From contig NZ_OBEA01000004.1 in assembly GCF_900215355.1 (NCBI RefSeq), positions 372,001-436,000 of the forward strand: a stretch of DNA of 64,000 nucleotides, given 5' to 3'. The notes beneath the pieces are model-generated. The model saw only the letters and a list, made by a program, of their open reading frames with translations. It was not told where the DNA came from and made no database searches. Within the stretch, counting starts at the first letter, position 1; each line of letters starts with the position of its first letter. Position numbers and translations under genes: made by a program. Positions 1 through 8,992 of this stretch are shown one piece after another. Origin of the DNA: Pseudooceanicola antarcticus. Its GTDB lineage: Bacteria; Pseudomonadota; Alphaproteobacteria; Rhodobacterales; Rhodobacteraceae.

Positions 1-68
1 GAACTGGCCCTCCGACGCGCCCCCGGCCCCTGCCCGTCCCGCATCGCGCCCGAGCGCCCCGCACAAGC

Positions 69-97
69 TTGACCCCCGCAGCGACGCGCCATATCCA
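69..97 (+). promoter_or_regulatory. Predicted sigma-70 promoter of the tRNA gene
   Basis: A -35 hexamer TTGACC at 69-74 and a -10 hexamer TATCCA at 92-97 are separated by 17 bp, and the tRNA begins 10 bp further on. The spacing and position fit a stable-RNA promoter. The remainder of 1-107 shows no gene. Confidence 0.6.
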
Positions 98-107
98 TGG
101 CCCAAGG

Positions 108-183
108 GGGCCTGTAGCTCAACGGTTAGAGCAGAGCGCTCATAACGCTTTGGTTGCGGGTTCAAATCCTGCCGGGCCTACCA
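108..183 (+). tRNA. tRNA with anticodon CAT (probably tRNA-Ile2, lysidine type; elongator Met possible)
   Basis: The 76-nt cloverleaf can be folded by hand. Acceptor strands GGGCCTG and CGGGCCT pair with two G-U wobbles, the anticodon stem GAGCG/CGCTT encloses loop CTCATAA, the T arm has loop TTCAAAT, and CCA is encoded at 181-183. The anticodon is CAT. The short D loop and the G-rich acceptor stem resemble the isoleucine tRNA whose C34 is modified by TilS more than an elongator Met, but the identity between the two is inferred. It is not an initiator type, because the anticodon stem lacks the three consecutive G-C pairs. Confidence 0.93.
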
Positions 184-539
184 AAACTCCCCTTTTCCCC
201 TTTGTTTTGAATGACGTTGTGGACCACGCCTGAGGGCTTTCGATGCCGTTAACCCGACAAACGGGGGCAGCCGAAGCGCCCCGGCTTGCCCGAGAGACCA
301 CAGGCGGGAACCTCAGCGACCGGCCCTTGCATGACATTGGTGCAAGCCTCAGCATCACACCAGGCCCGGCACCAACCGCCCGAGGTCAGCCGCGATCGGC
401 TCAAGCCAGCCCTGAGCGGCTTGAGCCTCGGCGGAAAGCCGTGTCGGTTTCTCCTGACAACAGAGGCTTCGCCGCCGTTTCCGAGCTGCCGAATTCTGAA
501 ACTCAGCCAACCCTCGGTGCCCTGCGGGAAGGGGCTCGT
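184..539. other. Gene-free stretch between the tRNA and the surface-protein gene
   Basis: No convincing gene is seen in these 356 bp. The open frames present have no family resemblance and run into the 3' end of the neighbouring gene on the opposite strand. The C/T-rich run right after the tRNA (184-206) may help termination, but no hairpin precedes it. Confidence 0.5.
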
Positions 540-3500
540 TCAGAACGTCAGATTGAACCCGAGCTGCACCCCTGAGCTTTCATAACCCGCCGTGCCGATT
601 CCGTCATGGAAGGCATCCACCGTCAAGATCGCGCCATTGGCGAGTGTGTAGCTCGCCCCCGCCTTCACCTTGCCACGTCCGCCCGCGTACTCCGGCACGA
701 CCAGCGACGCGTTCCCCGACCCTTTGACAGAAGAGCCGACAAAGGAAAGGCCGCCCGTCAGCTCCCATGCGCCGCTGCGCCCCGGCAGGCCAATCTGGTG
801 ACGGACATCAAGGCCAATCTCGGCCTGGGTCAGTTCAAGACCCTGCTCCGGAATGAGGTTGCCAAGCCCATCGGTGTAGGCCTTCTGGGTATCGGTCGTG
901 TAGGACAGCTGAACTGAAGGCATCCATGTTGTCCGACCCTGGTTGATTTCTCCGGTCACCTTGAGCTGTGCAAGCAGCCGTTCTGTCTCGAACCTGTCTG
1001 CATCCGCTCCCAAGGGCGAAATATCGTTCTTCGTCTGCCCGTAAAGAAGCATGCCCTCGAAGAACAATGGATGGGCCGGGCTGCGCGCCACGAAATAGGG
1101 ACCGATCAGCCAGCCATGGCCATCTATGCGGCTGGCGCCCTCCTCCTGGCTCAGGGTGTCGAATTCAACCATGCCGCCAATCAGCAGATCCGGAGACAGT
1201 TTGACGTGGCTCCCGATGACGCCGAAGGCATAGCGGGTGCTCCGCGTGTCCTCCTGTGTCCAGGAACCGGTCAGCCGTGCCCAGACGCCATTGCCGGCGC
1301 CAGGCGCGCTGGCGAACGCGAATTCACCTCTGCCACGTGTCACATCCACGGTCATGGCACCGGTGTTGCTGCCAGAGAGAAACCCGGTGAGGTTTGGCTG
1401 GCTGGCGATCAGCTGCGTCGCCCGCGATTGAATGAACTGCGCGATGGCCTTCTGCGTTTGCGCGACGACGGTGTTGGAAATGGACAGGGTGTTCGACGCG
1501 GTGTTGGAATTGCCTGCCAGATCTGTTGCGACGGCGGCGGGAATCGAGATCTGGGTATCCCCTTTGCCGCTCGTCGTGACCGTTAGAAGATAGTCCGCAC
1601 CGCTTCCCGAAAGCCCCGTAGCCATGCCATTGGCAACGGACACGTCGCTTGCGGCGAAACCGATCACGTCTTCGGAAAAGGTGATCGCAACCTCAATGGA
1701 CGCGGCCCCGGCAAAGGTTGTGCTGGACGATGCGATGCTGACCGATGGCGCTGTGGCATCATAGGATGTGGTCACCTCGTTCGATGCCGTTGTGTTCAGG
1801 TTCCCCGCGGCGTCGCTGAAGGTGCCCGCCGCGACCGACAGGGCCACTGGCCCCTCTGCGAGCGGCGTCAGCACCGCCGTGTAGCTGCTGCCGGACCCCG
1901 ACAGCGTTGCACTGGCATTGGTCAGGGAGAGGTCGTCGAGGGTAAAGTCCGTACTGTCCTCCGAGAGGGTGATCTCTGCCGACTGCGCCCCGTTCAGCGG
2001 GCCGCTGAAAGCGCCGATGCTGACGGTGGGCGCTTCATAATCCGGGAACAAGTCTACCGTTGCGGCCGGCGACACATAGCCCAGGTTATCCTCGACAGTG
2101 ACAGAGACGGTCCCACCGGTCATGTCCGCCGCCGAGGTGACAGAGAATGTGCCGCCGGTCGCCGTGACCGTTTTCACGGTTGCGTCGGGAAACGTGACGC
2201 GAACGGTCCCGTCCGCCTCAGCGGTACCCCCAATGGTCATGGAGCGGTTCGCATTGATCACCGTTGTCGTCAGGACAGGGCTGTCCGGCGCGTCGCCCGG
2301 CGTGATCGTGATGGTGAACTCTTCCTCGACAGCCTGATTTCCCGCCGCATCCGTCGCGTTGATCTTGATCAGGTTCGCCCCGATCGGGAAGTCGTGGGGG
2401 GAGGTGATCACATCACCATTCAGCGTAAAGATGGGGGCTATGCCGCTGTCGACGTTGTCATCAACGATTGTAGAGAAGCCAATCTGCCGGGTTCCGGATG
2501 GATCGGCTTCGAAAGAGATATCGCCAATGGGGCGTATGACGGGCGCGGTGCCGTCGTAGGTCGTGGTGGCTTCGTTCGACGCAGCGGCGTTCTTGTTCCC
2601 GGCGGCATCGCTGAAGGTGCCCGCCGCCACCGACAGCGCCACCGGTCCATCCGCCAGCGGCGTCAGCACGGCGGTATAGCTGGTGCCCGACCCGGTCAGC
2701 GTGGCGTCTGCATTGGTCAGGGAGAGGTCGGCAAGGGTGAAGTCGGTGCTGGGCTCGGAGAGGGTAATCACCGCCGACTGCGCCCCGTTCAGCGGACCGG
2801 TGAAGGCGCCAATGCTGACCGTAGGCGCGGTGATGTCAGCTGAAAAAGTCACTTCATTCGAGGCGGCCCAATTTCCCAGCCCTCCGCTGTCGGTAAAGCC
2901 CTCCTTTGCGACGGATACACTGACGTCCCCATCCAGCAATGGGGTCAGAACGATGGAGTAGCTGCTGCCGCTGCCGGACACTGTCGCGGTGGCGTTTGTC
3001 AAATTCAGGCTAGAGGCTGTGAAATCAGAGCTGCTTTCAGACAGCGTGGCGACCACGGTATACTTGCCGCTGCCGTCCGGCCCGCTGAGGCTGCCGAGCG
3101 ACACCGTCGGTGCCGTATTGACAAGGGTCTGACCGACTGAAGCCGTGGTTCCCGCTACCCCGCTGATTTCGGCGAGGAAGGCATAGCGAGCACCGTCGCT
3201 GGTCCGTGTTGCCTCAAAGGAAGCCCCCATATAGCCTTGGGCGGCATAGGTCTCCGAGGCGCCTTGCTGAACAAGGTTTGCGACATCTGCCAGACCGCAG
3301 TGCGCTTCCAAATTCGCAGAGGTGATCGCCGAGTAAGTGGGGCTGATACCTCCGTTGAAATAAGCTGCCCCACCTGCCACTTGGATTTGTGCAGAACCAA
3401 AGCCCAAAGGTTCAATGCGTGCAGCTGCCAAGCCGCCATTCAAATTCTCGACGAAGACGCGTAGCCGGCATCCGGAATTCAGGACCAAATTTCGCTCGAT

Positions 3501-3605
3501 ACGCGATGGCGCATCAAAGGCCGCTGCGGGGGATGCGAGGGCAAGCAGGGTCGCGCAGATGACGGCAATGTATTCAAGACAGAGATTGCGTTTACCGGCA
3601 CTCAT
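540..3605 (-). CDS. Exported Ig-like repeat protein with C-terminal autotransporter-like beta-barrel
   Basis: Numbering is from an upstream ATG at 3680, which would add 25 residues. I prefer the ATG at 3605 because a signal peptide follows directly (basic KR, a hydrophobic core, then a SPAAAF cleavage region). Bacterial Ig-like modules lie at about residues 188-281, 282-379, 551-646 and 647-735, with an HYR-like module and a second beta-rich module between 380 and 550. Residues about 795-1046 form alternating amphipathic beta strands and end in Phe (QLGFNLTF), as in outer-membrane autotransporter barrels. The inferred role is a surface-displayed adhesive or structural protein. Modules 282-379 and 551-646 are near copies of each other. 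Upstream on the same strand lies an AraC regulator, which may or may not control it. Confidence 0.8.
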   Translation of the reverse strand: MSAGKRNLCLEYIAVICATLLALASPAAAFDAPSRIERNLVLNSGCRLRVFVENLNGGLAAARIEPLGFGSAQIQVAGGAAYFNGGISPTYSAITSANLEAHCGLADVANLVQQGASETYAAQGYMGASFEATRTSDGARYAFLAEISGVAGTTASVGQTLVNTAPTVSLGSLSGPDGSGKYTVVATLSESSSDFTASSLNLTNATATVSGSGSSYSIVLTPLLDGDVSVSVAKEGFTDSGGLGNWAASNEVTFSADITAPTVSIGAFTGPLNGAQSAVITLSEPSTDFTLADLSLTNADATLTGSGTSYTAVLTPLADGPVALSVAAGTFSDAAGNKNAAASNEATTTYDGTAPVIRPIGDISFEADPSGTRQIGFSTIVDDNVDSGIAPIFTLNGDVITSPHDFPIGANLIKINATDAAGNQAVEEEFTITITPGDAPDSPVLTTTVINANRSMTIGGTAEADGTVRVTFPDATVKTVTATGGTFSVTSAADMTGGTVSVTVEDNLGYVSPAATVDLFPDYEAPTVSIGAFSGPLNGAQSAEITLSEDSTDFTLDDLSLTNASATLSGSGSSYTAVLTPLAEGPVALSVAAGTFSDAAGNLNTTASNEVTTSYDATAPSVSIASSSTTFAGAASIEVAITFSEDVIGFAASDVSVANGMATGLSGSGADYLLTVTTSGKGDTQISIPAAVATDLAGNSNTASNTLSISNTVVAQTQKAIAQFIQSRATQLIASQPNLTGFLSGSNTGAMTVDVTRGRGEFAFASAPGAGNGVWARLTGSWTQEDTRSTRYAFGVIGSHVKLSPDLLIGGMVEFDTLSQEEGASRIDGHGWLIGPYFVARSPAHPLFFEGMLLYGQTKNDISPLGADADRFETERLLAQLKVTGEINQGRTTWMPSVQLSYTTDTQKAYTDGLGNLIPEQGLELTQAEIGLDVRHQIGLPGRSGAWELTGGLSFVGSSVKGSGNASLVVPEYAGGRGKVKAGASYTLANGAILTVDAFHDGIGTAGYESSGVQLGFNLTF

Positions 3606-3959
3606 GTTGGCTTTGTCGCTGCCAGCGCCGCCGGAAAAAAGAGTCCGCATCAGTAGTCCAGCCATCGCAAGTTCATCCATAATTGTCGGATACCTGCCGC
3701 GGTTGCATTGATGTCAGTTCAGAAAACCCACACCAATCCAACCACGACCCACCCGGTGTCGCGTTAAATCGGCCTGTCGTCTGCGCTGAAAGGGGCGGCC
3801 CCCCCGGATCATCCTGGCATCAGCATCTTGGGGGTGCGGCCCGCACCCCGGGTTCTCAGACGCCGGATTTCTGCAAAGGGATCAAGGCTTTGGCAAGAGG
3901 CCGGGCCTCTTATGATAAATCTTTTCCTAGAATGATAATTCTTTGGTCCCGTGCAGGAG
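3606..3959. other. Intergenic region upstream of the surface-protein gene, with dyads and a short direct repeat
   Basis: No gene is seen. An inverted repeat GGGGTGCGG/CCGCACCCC lies at 3831-3849, and a second dyad AAGAGGCC/GGCCTCTT at 3895-3911. An AT-rich patch at 3911-3945 holds the direct repeat ATGATAA at 3912-3918 and 3932-3938, two helical turns apart. The patch lies just 3' of the AraC gene and about 300 bp upstream of the surface-protein start. A regulatory role is possible, but no recognisable operator is seen. Confidence 0.35.
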
Positions 3960-4907
3960 CTAGCGCGACCGCGTGGCCCGCGCGCGGGTCTCCGAAGGGG
4001 TTTCCCCGAAGTGCTGCTTATAGGCGCGGGTGAAATTGCCGATATGCGCATAGCCACAGGCAAAGCTGATTTGCTTTACCGAAGTGATGCCGTCGCGCAG
4101 CGCTGCCTGTGCCTTGGCAAAGCGCGCGGTGCGTGTGTAGGCCGCAAGCGTGGTTCCAAACTCTGCCTGAAACACCCGCCGCGCCATCTGATCGCCCATT
4201 GCGAAGCGCTCCAGCATTTCACCTTCGGCGAAGCTGTGGTCCGGATCGGCATCAATGGCCGCCTTGAGCCGTTGTGCCCCGTGGGCCTGCCATGGCAAGA
4301 CGCTGCGCGTGTCGGCCCCGTCCAGTGCCAATTGAACATAGCTGGTCAGAACCTCGGACAGAAAGCTGATCGCCAGGCCCTCTGCCTTGACGCTGTCCAG
4401 GCCGGTCGCCGCGCGCAGGTCATGCAGCCGCTGCGCGGTATTGCGGACCCGCATCTCCGTTGGGACAGGCACAGCCAGATCGACCGTCGCATCAGACGCC
4501 ATCAGGCGCGCAAGCTGCGGGCCGTTTGTTTCATCCAGGCGTTCACTCAGATCGTCACGATACATCGCCACGCAAACATGACGCAGGACCTGCCCCGGCT
4601 CCACGAACAGCCGGAAACCGGGGGTGTCACTGCGGATCACGGATGTTGCGTCTTGCGTCCAATGCTGCCGCTGCCCGTTTCCCATGACGATACTGGCCTC
4701 GCCCGACAGGAAATACTGGGCAGAGACATGCTGGCCATTTTCATCATGGGGAAAGCATATCTCGGTCGGCTCATCGACCTCGATACAGGAGGTCACGAGC
4801 ATGGCCCCGCCTGGGAAGACGGTCATGTCGAGGTATTGAGAGCCCTGCGCAGAAACGACACCCCGGCCTGCGGACTGCCTTTGCAAAGTGCCGCCCTTTG
4901 CCGCCAT
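3960..4907 (-). CDS. AraC-family transcriptional regulator
   Basis: The last roughly 100 residues carry the double helix-turn-helix of AraC/XylS regulators: a first helix pair around ARRVFQAEFGTTLAAY and the second-HTH signature ISFACGYAHIGNFTRAYKQH, followed by FGETPSE. The N-terminal 200 residues look like the AraC-binding-like domain of regulators sensing a small ligand, and no effector can be named. The start is uncertain: an ATG at 4907 and a GTG three codons earlier at 4916 are both possible, neither with a strong ribosome site. The surface-protein gene lies downstream on the same strand, about 350 bp away, so a regulatory link is only a guess. Confidence 0.85.
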   Translation of the reverse strand: MAAKGGTLQRQSAGRGVVSAQGSQYLDMTVFPGGAMLVTSCIEVDEPTEICFPHDENGQHVSAQYFLSGEASIVMGNGQRQHWTQDATSVIRSDTPGFRLFVEPGQVLRHVCVAMYRDDLSERLDETNGPQLARLMASDATVDLAVPVPTEMRVRNTAQRLHDLRAATGLDSVKAEGLAISFLSEVLTSYVQLALDGADTRSVLPWQAHGAQRLKAAIDADPDHSFAEGEMLERFAMGDQMARRVFQAEFGTTLAAYTRTARFAKAQAALRDGITSVKQISFACGYAHIGNFTRAYKQHFGETPSETRARATRSR

Positions 4908-5187
4908 GTCATTCACGAGTCATACGCCTCAACAAGTCCCGGCGATGATCGACGTTGCTTCAAGCAAGGTCAAGGCAGGCTCTGGACCGACCCGCTGCAC
5001 TGGCCTCGACCAAGGCTTCGCAGTGCGTCATCAGGTTGCTTCGCTCTTGGCGCGGCGTCCGGAAGACGGAAAAGACCCCGCACAATGCGCCGGGCCAGTT
5101 GACACAAAAATCCGGATGGACGGCCCCACCCACTCAGCGGCACACTGCTGACGTGTAGCAAGTGCTTGAGCAGGTAAACGGTGCACG

Positions 5188-5406
5188 ATGTCAGAACATG
5201 CAGAGCAAGACTGTGAAATCGACTGGCGTGGCGGCAATGTGACCCTTCACGTCGAGGGCAGCTCCTACAGCTTCCCGCTCGATGACTTGGAGACATGGAT
5301 AGACTTCTATCAAAGGCAGCTCGACCTCTTCCCGAAGGCGCGGCGCCTCTACGAGGCCAAGATCCAGATGCTGAAACAGACCGTCGATTTGCGCAACGCG
5401 CTTTAG
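5188..5406 (+). CDS. Small hypothetical protein (72 aa)
   Basis: I do not recognise a family. The 72-residue protein is acidic at the N terminus, has a short strand-like segment (NVTLHVEGSSYSFPL), and then a charged helical half rich in Arg, Lys and Leu. It begins with ATG after a weak AGCAGG-like ribosome site. Composition is protein-like, with few rare residues, which favours a real gene. It stands alone between the divergently oriented AraC gene and rsgA. Confidence 0.45.
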   Translation: MSEHAEQDCEIDWRGGNVTLHVEGSSYSFPLDDLETWIDFYQRQLDLFPKARRLYEAKIQMLKQTVDLRNAL

Positions 5407-5609
5407 CGGTGCGTCCAGAGACCGGCCAGACCCCGCCCGACCCTCGGCGAGCCGCCGGCCCCCAATGACGCGCCAAGTCAGCTTGTCGGGCCTCTCCTCA
5501 ATCCTCGCCACTCCAGATCCAGCCTCGTCCCACGGCCGCCTCCGTCCTGCCCCGCTCCTGCGGCAGGATAAGCTTGCAATGACCCGGTTCCACGGCCATT
5601 CAGTCTGGC

Positions 5610-6644
5610 GTGACCATTTCATCCGATCAGCCCGCAATCTCATTGACCTCCCTCGGCTGGTCGGCATTCCATCACGCCCAGTTGCAGCCCGAGGAAGCGG
5701 GGCTTGCGCCCATGCGCATCGCCACCGTACACCGGGACCGGATCAGCGCGATCTCTGAACTGGGGCCGGTCAGGCTCACCCTGCCCGCGCAGGCGAAGAC
5801 GACCGAGTTCGCTGTCGGCGACTGGGTTCTGGTGGCCCCCGACACCGGGCTGCTGGTCCGGCGGCTGGACAGGCAGACGCTTTTGCAGCGCAAGACCGAA
5901 GGCCGCAGGCAGGCGCAGTTGATCGCTGCGAATGTCGATACGCTCTTCATCGTCACCTCCTGCAACGAGGACTTCAATCCGGGACGGCTTGAGCGCTACC
6001 TGGCGCTCGTCAACGACTCTGGGGCTGCGCCGGTGATCGTCCTGACCAAGGTCGATCAGACAGACGATGCCGATGGATACCTGCGGCAGGCCGAGGCGCT
6101 GCAACGCGGGCTGGCCGTGGTCATGCTGAATGCCAAGGCGCCCGAGGCGGCAGAGACATTGGCGCCGTGGTGCGGCGCGGGGCAGACCGTCGCCCTTGTC
6201 GGCTCTTCCGGGGTCGGCAAGTCGACCTTGCTGAACACCCTGTCCAGACCATCCGCCGAGACGGCCCAGCTGACAGGCACCATCCGCGAGGGGGATGCCA
6301 AGGGCCGGCACACCACCACCTCGCGCTCGCTCCACGCCATTGCCGGAGGCGGCTGGGTGATCGACACGCCCGGCATGCGATCGCTGCATGTCGCCGACGT
6401 CTCGGCCGGGCTCGATACCCTCTTCGCCGAGATCGTCGCGCTGGCCGACGGCTGCCGGTTCCGCGATTGCACCCATGACCATGAACCCGGTTGCGCGGTT
6501 CAGGCCGCGGTTGCGGCAGGGACGGTCGATCCGGCGCGGGTGGGCCGTTGGCGCAAGCTCACGGAAGAGAACCTGACCAACACCCCGGTGCAGACCGGCC
6601 CCCGCAACAACAAGGTCACCAAGCCCCGCAGCAAGCGACGCTGA
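5610..6644 (+). CDS. rsgA: Ribosome small-subunit-dependent GTPase RsgA
   Basis: This circularly permuted GTPase acts in late 30S subunit maturation. An OB-fold-like N-terminal part (about residues 35-90) precedes G4 TKVD near 146, then G1 GSSGVGKST near 198 and G3 DTPG near 252. The C-terminal zinc site CRFRDCTHDHEPGC starts near 282. The G4-G1-G3 order is diagnostic. The length of 344 aa is normal. No suitable ATG exists near the N terminus. The reading shown uses GTG at 5610, but a TTG at 5646 is also possible, so the start is uncertain. The gene converges with the glycosyltransferase gene 55 bp downstream. Confidence 0.95.
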   Translation: MTISSDQPAISLTSLGWSAFHHAQLQPEEAGLAPMRIATVHRDRISAISELGPVRLTLPAQAKTTEFAVGDWVLVAPDTGLLVRRLDRQTLLQRKTEGRRQAQLIAANVDTLFIVTSCNEDFNPGRLERYLALVNDSGAAPVIVLTKVDQTDDADGYLRQAEALQRGLAVVMLNAKAPEAAETLAPWCGAGQTVALVGSSGVGKSTLLNTLSRPSAETAQLTGTIREGDAKGRHTTTSRSLHAIAGGGWVIDTPGMRSLHVADVSAGLDTLFAEIVALADGCRFRDCTHDHEPGCAVQAAVAAGTVDPARVGRWRKLTEENLTNTPVQTGPRNNKVTKPRSKRR

Positions 6645-6699
6645 CGGTCATTGGGCGGCGCAGCCCCTCCAGGCGCCGACAGGGCCGCCTGCCCCGCGA

Positions 6700-7629
6700 T
6701 CACTCCTGAAGGAACCGCTCCAGCTGGCTGGGCGAGACGGCGCGGACGCGCAGCGCTTCGCCCCTGGGCCGGCGGCCCGATATCTCGACATACTGCTGCT
6801 GGCGCAGGGCGCAGATGCCTTTCTGCAATCCCGAGGCCCAGCCGAGCGAGATCACCTGCCGCAGGCTGCCCGAGTAGAGCGACCAATGCAGCGCCGTGCC
6901 CTGCGGACCGACCAGCGCGCGCGCGCCGCGTATCATGCGAAGCTGGTCCTCCAGGCTCAGCTCCTGCGGATGCACGACCTCGTAGCCGTGTTCGCGCACC
7001 TGCGCCTCGATGCTCGGCTCATCGACCAGGCGCGACGCTGTCCAGCGGCTTCGGCTGAAGTAGATCTTCTCGGGTCCCTGTCCCGGCAGGCCAAAGTAGC
7101 GATCCAGCAGCGCCGCGGCATGGGGCTGGTAGCGGGCCTTGCGGCGGAAGGGAGAGGGCGCGATCAGCAGCTCTCCCACCGTCATCGGCGCGGTGATGAA
7201 ACGCAGGCGCGCATAGTCCAGCCCCAGTTGCCGAAGGAAGAAGGAAAAGAAGCCCTTCTCCTGCGGCATCTTCTGCGGTGCCGCGCCCATCCGGGGCTCG
7301 ATATGGCAGAGGATCGGCAAGCCGGGCCGGGCGGCGGCAAGCTCGGCCACGGCGGCCAGATCCACGATGCTCTCGGTCAGGGTGTGCCCGAAGGTATCGC
7401 ACAGGAACCCGCCATAGATCGCGGAAGGCACATGGGCCTCGGCCGGCGACGGCAGGCGGCGGTTGACCGGGAACGTGGTGTCGAGCGAGGTCAGCAGCGG
7501 CCAGTCCCGCAGCGCCCGGCCCTGCGCATCGCGCAGCGAAAAGCGCGTCAGCAAGCGGTGCGGGCGGCGCGGATCGCGCTGCATCGGGGCGGCCTGTGCC
7601 CCCTCGACCACCTTGAAATCAAGAGACAT
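6700..7629 (-). CDS. Glycosyltransferase family 61 (DUF563) protein
   Basis: The 309-aa protein has the layout of GT61 enzymes: a central segment with EKIYFSRSRW, then YEVVHPQELSLEDQ, and the C-terminal signature IRGARALVGPQGTALHWSLY around residues 230-250. Bacterial members transfer sugars to capsule, exopolysaccharide or O-antigen precursors; donor and acceptor cannot be inferred here. A clear GGAAGGA ribosome site precedes the ATG. The gene begins 22 bp after the sensor kinase stop on the same strand, so the two are probably co-transcribed. Confidence 0.82.
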   Translation of the reverse strand: MSLDFKVVEGAQAAPMQRDPRRPHRLLTRFSLRDAQGRALRDWPLLTSLDTTFPVNRRLPSPAEAHVPSAIYGGFLCDTFGHTLTESIVDLAAVAELAAARPGLPILCHIEPRMGAAPQKMPQEKGFFSFFLRQLGLDYARLRFITAPMTVGELLIAPSPFRRKARYQPHAAALLDRYFGLPGQGPEKIYFSRSRWTASRLVDEPSIEAQVREHGYEVVHPQELSLEDQLRMIRGARALVGPQGTALHWSLYSGSLRQVISLGWASGLQKGICALRQQQYVEISGRRPRGEALRVRAVSPSQLERFLQE

Positions 7630-7651
7630 CTGGTTCCTTCCCCATAGCGGC

Positions 7652-8953
7652 CTAGCGGGCGATCACCAGGTCGGCGCAAAGCCCGCCCAGGGCCTCGCTG
7701 TCGCCCAGTCGTAGGATGCCGCCGTGCATGCGCGCCGTATCCCCCGCGATGGAAAGCCCCAGGCCAACGCCCGAACCACGGTTCTGGTTGCGCGCGGTGT
7801 CGAGCCGGGTGAAGGGCTTCATCGCCTCCTCTCGCCGGTCCGCCGGGATGCCCGGCCCGTCGTCCTCGACCCGGATGCGCAGGCTGCGCGGGGTCAGCTC
7901 GACGCTGACCTCGGCGCGGGTGCCATAGCGCACCGCATTGCCGATCAGGTTCTCGACCGCCCGCCGGATGGCCAGCGGCCGCAGCGCCATCTCGCCCTCG
8001 CCCCTGGCAAGGACCAGCCTGACATCCTGCCCCGCCCGCCCGGCGTCATGGACGATCTCGCGCACCAGCGCCAAAGGATCGACCCGGGTCTCTGCCTCTT
8101 CCGAGGTGCCACGGGCGAAAGACAGAAACTCGTCCAGCATCGACTGCATGTCCTCGATGTCGCGCTCAAGCTCCTCGCGTTCGCCGTCCTCCAGCAGCGA
8201 CACCGCCAGGCGCATCCGGGTCAGCGGCGTGCGCAGATCGTGGCTGACCCCGGAGAGAAGCAAGGTGCGCTGTTCGATCTGGCGCTCCAGCCGGGCGCGC
8301 ATGTCGAGAAAGGCGTGACCCGCCGCCCGCACCTCGACCGCCCCGGCAGGGCGATACTCTATGTGCCGGCCGCGCCCGAAGGCCTCCGCCGCCTTGGCAA
8401 GCCGCGTCACCGGGCGCAGCTGGTTGCGCAGGTAGATGAAGGAGATCACCGTCATCAGCACGCCGAAGAAGGCCATGTTGACCAGCAGCTGATGCGGGTT
8501 CGAGGCCGACACCCTTTGCCGGTCGAAGGTCATCAGGAGCGCCTCCTGCGGGCCATCCGAGCGCAGGTAGAGCTCGACCGCATAATCGTCGGGCAACGAG
8601 ATCACCAGCATCCCCGGCGCAAGCTCCCGCAGCGTCCGCGCCACCACCCGGCCCGAGAGGTCATACCAGCGGATACTGTCCTGCGCCGGCACCTCCGAGA
8701 TGGGCAGCACCAGGACCTCCATCTCCAGCGCCTCGGCCACCGCCAGTTCCTCGCCGTCCGAGATCTCCGAGAGCACAAGGTTCACGTCACGGCTGACCGA
8801 GCGGGTCATCTGTTCGGTCACGCCTTCAAAATGGCGCTGGATGAAGACCACCGAGACCACGAGCTGCATGGTCACCACCGGCAGCACCAGGATCAGGGCA
8901 GCCCGGCCATAGAGCCCGCGGGGCACATATCGTTTGAGCCATTCGAAGAACAT
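7652..8953 (-). CDS. EnvZ-like membrane sensor histidine kinase
   Basis: The protein has a first transmembrane segment at about 18-40, a periplasmic sensor region to about 155, a second membrane segment around 165-187 and a HAMP linker. A HisKA H-box SHDLRTPLTRMRL places the phosphorylated His near 238, and a HATPase domain follows with DDGPGIP and GSGVGLGLSI. The EnvZ subfamily senses envelope or osmotic state and normally phosphorylates an OmpR-type regulator. No response regulator is adjacent; the neighbours are a GT61 gene downstream on the same strand and a divergent metallo-hydrolase 39 bp away. The partner must be encoded elsewhere. Confidence 0.9.
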   Translation of the reverse strand: MFFEWLKRYVPRGLYGRAALILVLPVVTMQLVVSVVFIQRHFEGVTEQMTRSVSRDVNLVLSEISDGEELAVAEALEMEVLVLPISEVPAQDSIRWYDLSGRVVARTLRELAPGMLVISLPDDYAVELYLRSDGPQEALLMTFDRQRVSASNPHQLLVNMAFFGVLMTVISFIYLRNQLRPVTRLAKAAEAFGRGRHIEYRPAGAVEVRAAGHAFLDMRARLERQIEQRTLLLSGVSHDLRTPLTRMRLAVSLLEDGEREELERDIEDMQSMLDEFLSFARGTSEEAETRVDPLALVREIVHDAGRAGQDVRLVLARGEGEMALRPLAIRRAVENLIGNAVRYGTRAEVSVELTPRSLRIRVEDDGPGIPADRREEAMKPFTRLDTARNQNRGSGVGLGLSIAGDTARMHGGILRLGDSEALGGLCADLVIAR

Positions 8954-8992
8954 GCGATACCCTAGTCACCTGTGGAAGCAGAGGAAAGCGGG

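Noticed and set aside
140-358. Minus-strand frame containing GPAGFEPATKAL over the CAT tRNA
   Set aside because: This peptide is the well-known false translation of a tRNA gene.
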